From Burkholderiales bacterium (lineage in GTDB: Bacteria; Pseudomonadota; Gammaproteobacteria; Burkholderiales; Burkholderiaceae_C): a stretch of 46,790 bases of DNA. Where the stretch lies: the NCBI GenBank assembly GCA_028868825.1, contig JAGWTU010000040.1, forward strand, positions 1-46,790, in the 5' to 3' direction. The position numbers were made by a program, and so were the translations under genes. Below the pieces are notes generated by a model. The model searched no databases. It saw only the letters and a program-made list of their open reading frames with translations, and was not told the DNA's origin. Shown here piece by piece: positions 8,312-15,949 of this stretch (its first letter is position 1; the number at the start of each line of letters is the position of its first letter).

Positions 8312-8375
8312 TCAAAAAAACCTGTGATCCACGTCCCGGCCGATGCGGCCGCGGCGGCAACCGGAAAGAAGCTCG

Positions 8376-9413
8376 ATGCAAGCGTTGCGGCTAGGCAGAT
8401 TGACATTCACGGCATGGCTGGCGCTGGCCCTGCCGCTGGCGGCGCCGGCGGCGGAGCTCGGCGCCGTGACGGCGCGGCCCGCTGCGGGTGCCGCGGCGAC
8501 CGGGTTCGACGGCGTCGTCGAGGCGCTGCGCACGACGGTCGTCGCGGCCCAGGTCGCGGGCGCCGTCGTGCAGCTCGACGCCAAGGTCGGCGATCGAGTC
8601 GCGGCCGGCCAGGTGCTGCTGCGGCTCGACGCGCGGGCGGCGGAGCAGGGCGTGGCGGCCGGCGATGCCCAGGTGCAGGCGCTGCGCGCCGCGCTCGACG
8701 TAGCGACCAAGGACTACGAGCGCCAGCAGCAGCTGTACCGCAAGGGCTACATCAGCCAGGCGGCGCTGGAGCGCGCCGAAGCGGAATTCAAGTCGACCCA
8801 GGCGCGGGTTCGCGCGCAAGGCGCCGAGGCCGGCGTGGCGCGCACGCAAAGCGGCTTCTACGTCGTGCGCGCGCCATTCGCCGGCGTCGTCGCCGAGGTG
8901 CCGGTGGCGCTGGGCGACATGGCGATGCCCGGGCGCGCGCTGCTCACGATCTACGACCCCGGTGCGCTGCGCGTCACGGCCGCGGTGCCGCAGACGGTGC
9001 AGGCCCAGGCGGCGCCGGGCGAGCCGGTGCGCATCGAACTGCCGGGGCTGCCCGCGGCGCGGCAGTGGATCGCGCCGCTGCGCGTGCAGGTGCTGCCCGT
9101 GGTCGATGCCGCGACCCACACGGTGCAGATCCGTGCCGATCTGCCCCCTGGCACGCCGGGCGCCACGCCGGGCATGTTCGCGCGGCTGTGGCTGGCCGGC
9201 GGCCGTGCCGCGGCGGGACTCACCGTGCCGCTGGCGTCGGTCGTGCGCCGCGCCGAGATGACCGGCCTGTACGTCATCGACTCGGCCGGCCGACCGCTGC
9301 TGCGCCAGGTGCGCCTGGGCCGCGTCGAGGGCGATCGCGTGGAGATCCTCTCCGGGCTGGCGGCCGGCGAACGCGTCGCCAGCGACCCGCAAGCCGCGGC
9401 GCGCGTGCGCTGA
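8376..9413 (+). CDS. RND efflux periplasmic adaptor (membrane fusion protein)
   Basis: 345 residues from the ATG at 8376, preceded by a purine-rich GGAAAGAAG. A signal peptide covers residues about 1-26. The order is that of HlyD/AcrA-type adaptors: lipoyl half (AQVAGAVVQLDAKVGDRVAAGQ), a short coiled-coil hairpin (about residues 85-150, KDYERQQQLYRKGYIS), second lipoyl half (YVVRAPFAGVVAEV), beta-barrel, and a membrane-proximal domain ending near GLAAGERVASD. It links the inner-membrane pump to the TolC-like channel. It is first in the operon, 15 bp before the pump gene, under the predicted ArsR-controlled promoter. No metal-binding N- or C-terminal extension is visible. Confidence 0.92.
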   Translation: MQALRLGRLTFTAWLALALPLAAPAAELGAVTARPAAGAAATGFDGVVEALRTTVVAAQVAGAVVQLDAKVGDRVAAGQVLLRLDARAAEQGVAAGDAQVQALRAALDVATKDYERQQQLYRKGYISQAALERAEAEFKSTQARVRAQGAEAGVARTQSGFYVVRAPFAGVVAEVPVALGDMAMPGRALLTIYDPGALRVTAAVPQTVQAQAAPGEPVRIELPGLPAARQWIAPLRVQVLPVVDAATHTVQIRADLPPGTPGATPGMFARLWLAGGRAAAGLTVPLASVVRRAEMTGLYVIDSAGRPLLRQVRLGRVEGDRVEILSGLAAGERVASDPQAAARVR

Positions 9414-9428
9414 TCCGGGCCGGCCACC

Positions 9429-12400
9429 ATGACCACCCACTCGCTCGCCGGACCGCTCGGCATCTCGGGCCGCATCGCCCGTTTCTTCCAGAGCGCGCAG
9501 ATCACGCCGCTGCTGGCCCTCGTGGCGCTGCTGCTCGGCGCCTTCGCCGTGCTCGTGACGCCGCGCGAGGAAGAGCCGCAGATCAACGTCACGATGGCCA
9601 ACGTGCTGATCCCCTTCCCGGGGGCTTCGGTGCGCAACGTCGAGCAGATGGTGGCCGCACCGGCCGAACAGGTGCTGGCGCAGATCTCGGGCATCGAGCA
9701 TGTGACCTCGCTGTCGCGCCCGGGCCTGGCCATCATCACGGTGCAGTTCAAGGTCGGCGTGCCGCGCACCGAGGCGCTGGTGCGGCTGTACGACACCGTC
9801 AACTCGCACGCCGACTGGCTGCCGCCGGAACTCGGCGTGCTCGCGCCCATCATCAAGCCCAAGGGCATCGACGATGTGCCCATCGTCGCCCTCACGCTCT
9901 ACAGCAAGGACCCGGCGACGGGCGCCTACGACCTCGAGCGCGTCGCCCACAGCATGGAGGCCGACCTCAAGCGTGTCGCCGGCACGCGCGAGGTGACGAC
10001 CATCGGCGGGCCCGGCCGCGCGATCATGGTCGAGATCGACCCCGCCCGCATGGCCGGTGCCGGCATCGCGGTGGCCGACCTGCGCCAGGCGCTGCGCGCG
10101 GCCAATCTCGGGCTGCCGGTGGGCGAGCTGGTGGCCGGCAACCGCGCCGTCGCGGTCGAGTCCGGCCCCTTCCTGCACACGGCGGCCGACGTCGCCGACC
10201 TCCTCGTCGGCACCCATGGCGGCAAGCCGGTGTTCATGCGCGACGTCGCCAGCGTGCGCGACGGCCCGCCGCCGCCCGAGCATTACGTCTGGACCGGCAT
10301 TCCCGGCCGCGACGGTGCCGGCGCGGCCGCGACCCCTGCCGAATACCCGGCGGTGACGATCAGCGTCAGCAAGAAGCCCGGCGAGAACGCGATCGACGTC
10401 GCCGATGCCGTGATGCGCCGCGTCGCCGTGCTGCGCAACACCGTCATCCCGGCCGACGTGCAGGTGGCCGAGACGCGCAACTACGGCGCCACCGCCAACG
10501 ACAAGGCGATCAAGCTGATCGAGAAGCTGCTGTTCGCCACCGCGTCGGTCGTCGCGCTGGTCTTCATCGCGCTCGGCCGGCGCGAGGCGGCGATCGTCGG
10601 CAGCGCGGTGATCCTGACGCTGACGGTGACGCTGTTCGCGTCCTGGGCCTGGGGCTTCACGCTCAACCGCGTCTCGCTGTTCGCGCTCATCTTCTCGATC
10701 GGCATCCTCGTCGACGACGCCATCGTCGTCGTCGAGAACATCCATCGCCACCAGCAGCACCACCCGGGGCGCACGCTCACCGAGATCATTCCCGGCGCCG
10801 TCGACGAGGTCGGCGGGCCGACCATCCTGGCCACGCTCACCGTCATCGCGGCGCTGCTGCCGATGGCCTTCGTCAGCGGCCTGATGGGGCCGTACATGAG
10901 CCCGATCCCAATCAACGCGAGCATGGGCATGGTGCTGTCGCTGGCGATCGCCTTCGCCGTGACGCCCTGGCTGGCGCGCATCTGGCTCAAGAGCATTCCG
11001 GTCGTCGGCGGCGCCGAGACGGCCGCGCATGCCCAGCCGCATGGCCTGGCGGCCAGGCTCGGGCCGGTCTTCCAGCGCCTCTTTCGCCCGCTGCTCGACG
11101 ATGCGCGCGGCGGCCGCAACCGCGGCTGGCTGTGGACGGGCATCGGCGCGCTGATCGCGATCTCGCTCGCCCTGCCGGCCACCGGTCTCGTGCTGCTGAA
11201 GATGCTGCCCTTCGACAACAAGTCGGAGTTCCAGGTCGTCGTCGACATGCCGGCCGGCACGCCGCTGGAGCAGACCGCGGCGGCGCTGCACGAACTCGGC
11301 GCCTACCTCGCGACGGTGCCCGAGGTCACCGACTACCAGGCCTATGCCGGCACGTCGGCGCCGATCAACTTCAACGGCCTCGTGCGCCAGTACTACCTGC
11401 GCGCCGGCGGCGATGTCGGCGACCTGCAGGTCAACCTCGTCGACAAGCACCATCGCAGCGAGCAGAGCCATGCCATCGCCACGCGCGTGCGGCCGGCGCT
11501 GCAGAAGATCGGCGCGCGCTTCGGCGCCAACATCAAGGTCGTCGAAGTGCCGCCCGGCCCGCCGGTGCTCTCGCCCATCGTGGCCGAGATCTACGGGCCG
11601 ACGGCCGAGGGGCGGATGCAGGTGGCGCAAGCGGTGCGCAAGGTCTTCGAGGCCACGCCGGGCATCGTCGACGTCGACGACAGCCGCATCGCCGCGGCGC
11701 CGAAAAAGCTGCTCATCGTCGACCGGCGCAAGGCGGCGATGCTGGGCGTGCCGCAGCAGGCGATCGTGACGACGCTGCGCGCCGGCCTCGCGGGCGAGGC
11801 CACCGCCTACCTCCACGACCAGACCAAGTACCCGGCGGCGGCGACGATCGAGCTGCCCGCCTCGTCGCAAGGCGACCTCGACACGCTGCTGCAGCTCGGC
11901 GTGCGCAGTGCGCAGGGCGCCCTGGTGCCGATCCGCGAACTCGTCACGGTGACCGACACGCTGCGCGAGCAGCCGATCTATCACAAGGACCTGCTGCCGG
12001 TGAACTTCGTCGTCGGCGACATGGCGGGCGCTCTCGACAGCCCGCTGTACGGCGTGTTCAAGATGCGCAGCGAACTGGCGAAGATCGTCACGCCGGGCGG
12101 CGGCACGCTGCAGGAGAACTTCATCCACGCGCCGCAGGACGGCTGGCGCGACTACACGCTGAAGTGGGACGGCGAATCGCAGATCACCTACGAGACCTTC
12201 CGCGACATGGGCGCCGCCTACGCGGTCGGGCTGGTGCTGATTTACCTGCTCGTGGTGGCGCAGTTCGGCTCCTACGTGACGCCGCTGGTGATCATGGCGC
12301 CGATCCCCTTGACCATCATCGGCGTGATGCCCGGCCACGCGCTGCTCGGCGCACAGTTCACGGCCACCAGCATGATCGGCATGATCGCGCTGGCCGGCAT

Positions 12401-12755
12401 CATCGTGCGCAACTCGATCCTGCTCGTCGACTTCGTCAACCTGCAGGTGCGCGAGGGCGTCGAGTTCAAGCACGCCATCGTCCACTCGGCGGTGACGCGC
12501 GCCCAGCCCATCGTGCTGACCGGGCTGGCGGCGATGCTCGGCGCCTTCTTCATCCTCGACGACCCGATCTTCAACGGCCTGGCGATCTCGCTGATCTTCG
12601 GCATCCTCGTCTCGACCGTGCTCACGCTGGTCGTGATCCCGACGCTGTACTTCGTCGCCTACCGCCACCGGCTCGAGGCCATCACCGGGCCGCGCGCGGA
12701 ACCCCTGGCGCCGACCCACCCCATCCCCCCGTCACCACTCGGAGCAGAGAAATGA
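9429..12755 (+). CDS. RND-family inner-membrane efflux pump (AcrB/HAE-like)
   Basis: 1108 residues, slightly longer than AcrB. The first transmembrane segment is near residues 27-45. A periplasmic loop begins EEEPQINVTMANVLIPFPGAS, and a second comes after the helix near residue 590. GILVDDAIVVVENI carries the proton-relay Asp pair (Asp429-Asp430) typical of the hydrophobe/amphiphile class rather than heavy-metal pumps. The C-terminal helices include MIGMIALAGIIVRNSILLVD. The substrate is unknown: the class suggests hydrophobic or amphipathic compounds, whereas the ArsR-type regulator suggests a metal or reactive-sulfur signal. Its stop overlaps the start of the next gene in ATGA, indicating translational coupling. 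Confidence 0.94.
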   Translation: MTTHSLAGPLGISGRIARFFQSAQITPLLALVALLLGAFAVLVTPREEEPQINVTMANVLIPFPGASVRNVEQMVAAPAEQVLAQISGIEHVTSLSRPGLAIITVQFKVGVPRTEALVRLYDTVNSHADWLPPELGVLAPIIKPKGIDDVPIVALTLYSKDPATGAYDLERVAHSMEADLKRVAGTREVTTIGGPGRAIMVEIDPARMAGAGIAVADLRQALRAANLGLPVGELVAGNRAVAVESGPFLHTAADVADLLVGTHGGKPVFMRDVASVRDGPPPPEHYVWTGIPGRDGAGAAATPAEYPAVTISVSKKPGENAIDVADAVMRRVAVLRNTVIPADVQVAETRNYGATANDKAIKLIEKLLFATASVVALVFIALGRREAAIVGSAVILTLTVTLFASWAWGFTLNRVSLFALIFSIGILVDDAIVVVENIHRHQQHHPGRTLTEIIPGAVDEVGGPTILATLTVIAALLPMAFVSGLMGPYMSPIPINASMGMVLSLAIAFAVTPWLARIWLKSIPVVGGAETAAHAQPHGLAARLGPVFQRLFRPLLDDARGGRNRGWLWTGIGALIAISLALPATGLVLLKMLPFDNKSEFQVVVDMPAGTPLEQTAAALHELGAYLATVPEVTDYQAYAGTSAPINFNGLVRQYYLRAGGDVGDLQVNLVDKHHRSEQSHAIATRVRPALQKIGARFGANIKVVEVPPGPPVLSPIVAEIYGPTAEGRMQVAQAVRKVFEATPGIVDVDDSRIAAAPKKLLIVDRRKAAMLGVPQQAIVTTLRAGLAGEATAYLHDQTKYPAAATIELPASSQGDLDTLLQLGVRSAQGALVPIRELVTVTDTLREQPIYHKDLLPVNFVVGDMAGALDSPLYGVFKMRSELAKIVTPGGGTLQENFIHAPQDGWRDYTLKWDGESQITYETFRDMGAAYAVGLVLIYLLVVAQFGSYVTPLVIMAPIPLTIIGVMPGHALLGAQFTATSMIGMIALAGIIVRNSILLVDFVNLQVREGVEFKHAIVHSAVTRAQPIVLTGLAAMLGAFFILDDPIFNGLAISLIFGILVSTVLTLVVIPTLYFVAYRHRLEAITGPRAEPLAPTHPIPPSPLGAEK

Positions 12756-12961
12756 CCTCCTGGCAAATCGTCCGCCTCGTCGCCGGCACCTTCATCCTGC
12801 TGTCGCTGGCCCTGGGCATCCCCGGCAGCCCGATCTTCGTCAGCGCCTGGTGGCTGGCCTTCACCGCCTTCGTCGGCGTCAACCTGCTGCAGAGCGCGCT
12901 CACGAAGTGGTGCCTGATGGAGACCATCGTGCGCAAGCTGGGCGCGAGGCCGGGGCCGTGA
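12752..12961 (+). CDS. Small DUF2892 (YgaP-like) inner-membrane protein
   Basis: 69 residues. The ATG at 12752 overlaps the pump stop codon (ATGA). Two hydrophobic segments (about residues 7-27 and 30-50) include the family-like GTFILLSLALGIPGSP and a short C-terminal helix with LTKWCLMETIVRKLG. DUF2892 proteins often accompany sulfur-handling genes (rhodaneses, BigR-type regulators), sometimes fused to rhodanese as in YgaP. No rhodanese or persulfide dioxygenase gene is here. Its position between pump and TolC-like genes suggests it is an accessory of this efflux system. Function is otherwise unknown. Confidence 0.82.
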   Translation: MTSWQIVRLVAGTFILLSLALGIPGSPIFVSAWWLAFTAFVGVNLLQSALTKWCLMETIVRKLGARPGP

Positions 12962-12963
12962 GC

Positions 12964-14364
12964 ATGCCGAGCCGCTTCAACGGCATCTGCGCCGCGGGCC
13001 TGCTCGCCTGGGCCTGCGTGGCGCATCACGCGGCGGCGGCCGACCTCGTCGAGGTCTGGCGCGCCGCGGCGCAGAACGACGCGGACTACGCCGTCGGCCG
13101 CGCCGCCGGCGCCCAGGCGCAGCCGCGCCGCGACCAGGCCTCGGCGCTGTGGAAACCGACCGTCGGCCTCACCGCGGCGGTCGGCGTCGCCAGCAGCGAG
13201 ACCGAGACGCGGGGCGCGCAGTTCAGCGCGCCCGGTTTCGGGCAGTCGAACAACGTCGGCTTCGGGACTTCGGTGACGGGCGGCACGTCGAGCCGCTGGG
13301 CCGTCGCCGCGATGCAGCCGCTGTACGACCCGCAGCGCCGCGCGCAGCAGCGGCAGTTGAACCTGTCGGCGGATCTCGCCGACCAGCAATGGCGCGCGGC
13401 CGGGCAGTCGCTGATGCTGCGCACGGCCGAGCGCTATTTCGACCTCGCGCTGGCGCAGGAGACGCTGCACGTGCTGCGTCGCCAACTCGACGCCGTGCAG
13501 CGTGCCGCGACCGAGGCGCAGGACCGCTTCAAGCTCGGCTCGGTGCCGGTGACCGACACCCACGAGGCCGGCGCGCGGCTGGCCGGCGTGCGCGCCCAGG
13601 TGCTGGCGGCGGAAAGCGAACTCGAGATCAAGCGCAGCGGGCTCGCCGACAGCACCGGCCTGGCGCCGGCCGCGCTGGTGGCGCGGATGCCCGCGGGCGC
13701 GGTCGTCGCCGACGCCGCGGCACTGCCGCCGCTCGACCGCTGGCTCAGCGATGCGCGCGCCGGCAATCCGGCGCTGCAAACGCAGCGCCTGGCGGCCGAG
13801 GTCGCGCGACAGGAGGCGGGCAAGTACAGCCGCCGTGCGTCGGCCACCGTCGACCTCGTCGTGCAGGCCGGCCGCGACCGCCTGAGCGGCAGCGGCGATT
13901 TCGGGCCGGCGAGCAACACGGCGACGAACCGCATGATCGGCATCCAGCTCTCGGTGCCGCTGTACAGCGGCGGCTATCGCGACGCCAAGCAGGAAGAGGC
14001 CCTGCGGCAGGCCGACCAGGCGTCGGCCGAGGTCGACCGCACGCGCATCCAGGTCGGCCAGCAGGTGCGCGCGGCCTGGCTCGGACTGAGCGTCGGCGCC
14101 GAGCGCGTGCGCGCGCTGGAAGAAGCGCTGACGGCGAGCCTGGCGCGCCGCGACGCGACGCAACTGGGACTGGAAGTGGGCGAGCGCACGACGCTGGACC
14201 TGCTCAACGCCGAGAACGACGCCGCATCGGCCCGGCTCGCGCTGGCCCAGGGCCGCGTCGGGCTGCTGCTCGACCGCTTGCGGCTGCAGGCGCTGGCCGG
14301 CCGGCTGGACGAGGCGGCGTTGCGCGGCGTCGACGCTGAACTCGAGGCCGCTGCGGCCGATTGA
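12964..14364 (+). CDS. TolC-family outer-membrane efflux channel
   Basis: 466 residues. The ATG at 12964 follows the DUF2892 stop by two bases. The signal peptide ends near AAAADLVEV. It has two tandem outer-membrane-efflux repeats: repeat 1 contains LRTAERYFDLALAQETLHVL and repeat 2 starts near NPALQTQRLAAEVARQEAGK, with the characteristic GIQLSVPLYSGGYRD strand and VGERTTLDLLNAENDAASAR coiled coil. It completes a tripartite RND exporter with the two upstream genes. Its C-terminus ends at a normal length, and the next reading frame begins immediately at its stop codon with no recognisable gene start. Confidence 0.93.
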   Translation: MPSRFNGICAAGLLAWACVAHHAAAADLVEVWRAAAQNDADYAVGRAAGAQAQPRRDQASALWKPTVGLTAAVGVASSETETRGAQFSAPGFGQSNNVGFGTSVTGGTSSRWAVAAMQPLYDPQRRAQQRQLNLSADLADQQWRAAGQSLMLRTAERYFDLALAQETLHVLRRQLDAVQRAATEAQDRFKLGSVPVTDTHEAGARLAGVRAQVLAAESELEIKRSGLADSTGLAPAALVARMPAGAVVADAAALPPLDRWLSDARAGNPALQTQRLAAEVARQEAGKYSRRASATVDLVVQAGRDRLSGSGDFGPASNTATNRMIGIQLSVPLYSGGYRDAKQEEALRQADQASAEVDRTRIQVGQQVRAAWLGLSVGAERVRALEEALTASLARRDATQLGLEVGERTTLDLLNAENDAASARLALAQGRVGLLLDRLRLQALAGRLDEAALRGVDAELEAAAAD

Positions 14365-14397
14365 TCGGTCGTCGACCTTCGTCGGGGCTCGCCGGCC

Positions 14398-15837
14398 TTG
14401 CGCGAACTGCCGGACCGGCCTGGCCTCGAGCGCAGGCGCGAGATGCCGCTGAAGCTGCTGCCGCTGCCTCCCGGGCTGCAGGAGCCCGACCCGGTCGTGC
14501 AGCAGCAAGCCGGCCCGCAGGTCGGCACGACGGCCGCGGCTGGCTTCGCGGGTGTCGGCTTCGGCGACTACGGCTTTGCGCCGGATGCGGCGCCGCCGGA
14601 CACCAACCTGGCTGTCGGCCGGACCCAGGTCGTCCAATGGGTCAACGAGTCCTTCGCGATCTTCAGCAAGAGCGGCGGCCTGCTCAAGGGGCCGACGGCC
14701 GGCAACACGCTGTGGAGCGGTTTCGGCGGCGGCTGCGAGACCCACAACGATGGCGACCCGATCGTCCAGTACGACCGCGCCAACGACCGCTGGATCATGA
14801 CCCAGTTCTCGGTCTCGACGACGCCGTATCTGCAGTGCGTCGCCGTCTCGACGACGGGCGATGCGACGGGTACCTACAACCGCTATGCGTTCGCCTACGG
14901 CAACCAGTTCCCCGACTACCCGAAGCTCGGCGTCTGGCCCGACGGCTACTACATCACCTACAACATCTTCAGCAACGGCAGGACCTTCGCCGGATCGAAG
15001 CTGTGCGCCCTGGACGCCGCCGCGATGCGCGCCGGCGCGGCGGCGACGCAGCAATGCTTCCAGCTCTCGAAGAGCTACGGCGGCGTGCTGCCCGCGGACC
15101 TCGATGGCGCGACCGCGCCGCCGGCGGGAGCGCCGATGCCCTTCGTCAATTTCGGCAGCAACTCGCTCAATCTGTGGGCGATGCATGTCGATTTCGCGCA
15201 GCCGGCGAACGCCCAGCTGAGCGGCCCGACGAAGCTCGCGGTGGCCGCGTTCACGCCGGCCTGCGGCGGCGGCACCTGCATTGCGCAGCCGTCGACCCGC
15301 CAGCAGCTCGACTCGCTGGCCGGCCGCCTGATGTACCGCTTCGCGTATCGCAATTTCGGCGACCATGAAAGTGCGGTCGTCAATCACGCCGTGCAGGCCG
15401 GCGGCAACAAGCGCAGCCCGATCGTGGGCCTGCGCTGGTACGAATTGCGCGGACTGACGGGCGGCCATCCGACGGTCTACCAGCAGGGCACCTTTGCGCC
15501 GGACGGCAACTCGCGCTGGATGGGCAGCATCGCGATGGACAAGCTCGGCGACATCGCCCTGGGCTACAGCGTTTCGAGCAGCACCGTGTACCCCAGCGTG
15601 GCCACGACCGGCCGCTTGGCCACCGATCCGCTCGGCCTGCTGCAGTCCGAATCGATCCTGTTGGCCGGCGGCGGCTCGCAGCTCACCAACCTCAGCCGCT
15701 GGGGCGACTACAGCGCGATGCGCATCGACCCCAGCGACGACTGCACGTTCTGGTACACAACGGAATACCTGAAGAGCAGCGGCACCTTCAACTGGAGCAC
15801 CTGGATCTCGTCGTTCAAGTTCCCAGGCTGCGTCTGA
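14398..15837 (+). CDS. Uncharacterised secreted-type protein lacking its signal peptide, probably 5'-truncated
   Basis: The frame is open from 14365, directly after the tolC-family stop, to 15837. The earliest possible starts are TTG 14398 (479 residues) or ATG 14443 (464), neither with a convincing ribosome site. Residues from about 55 look like an extracytoplasmic beta-propeller protein: Gly/Asn/Trp/Tyr-rich, repeated strand patterns such as GDPIVQYDRANDRWIMTQFS and MGSIAMDKLGDIALGYSVSS, and paired cysteines. No hydrophobic signal is encoded upstream. I infer that the 5' end was lost at the tolC junction. It could be a pseudogene or a protein that has become cytoplasmic. It ends just before a strong terminator. 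No function can be assigned. Confidence 0.65.
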   Translation: MRELPDRPGLERRREMPLKLLPLPPGLQEPDPVVQQQAGPQVGTTAAAGFAGVGFGDYGFAPDAAPPDTNLAVGRTQVVQWVNESFAIFSKSGGLLKGPTAGNTLWSGFGGGCETHNDGDPIVQYDRANDRWIMTQFSVSTTPYLQCVAVSTTGDATGTYNRYAFAYGNQFPDYPKLGVWPDGYYITYNIFSNGRTFAGSKLCALDAAAMRAGAAATQQCFQLSKSYGGVLPADLDGATAPPAGAPMPFVNFGSNSLNLWAMHVDFAQPANAQLSGPTKLAVAAFTPACGGGTCIAQPSTRQQLDSLAGRLMYRFAYRNFGDHESAVVNHAVQAGGNKRSPIVGLRWYELRGLTGGHPTVYQQGTFAPDGNSRWMGSIAMDKLGDIALGYSVSSSTVYPSVATTGRLATDPLGLLQSESILLAGGGSQLTNLSRWGDYSAMRIDPSDDCTFWYTTEYLKSSGTFNWSTWISSFKFPGCV

Positions 15838-15875
15838 CGCCCGACGTCTCCTGGGGCCCGGCGGCCCGCCACAGG

Positions 15876-15909
15876 AAAACCCCCGTGGGTTCGCCCGCGG
15901 GGGTTTTTT
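15876..15909. terminator. Bidirectional Rho-independent terminator
   Basis: A 10-bp stem (CCCCCGTGGG with CCCGCGGGGG, one G-U wobble in RNA) closed by a TTCG tetraloop is flanked by AAAA on the left and TTTTTT on the right. It can therefore end transcription from either side. It sits between the convergent propeller-like gene and the protease gene. This is the clearest intrinsic terminator in the window. Confidence 0.93.
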
Positions 15910-15949
15910 GCGCTTTGCGCGCACGGCGGGCGCCGCCCGCCGTGCCCGT

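Noticed and set aside
8276..12961. A 1561-codon open frame on the plus strand and a 1442-codon one on the minus strand across the efflux operon
   Set aside because: Both are Arg/Ala/Gly- or Asp/His-rich low-information translations caused by high GC. The other plus-strand frame encodes clear efflux proteins with intact motifs.
12682..15924. A 1080-codon minus-strand frame opposite the TolC-like and propeller-like genes
   Set aside because: It is an antisense shadow with no recognisable motif or start context.
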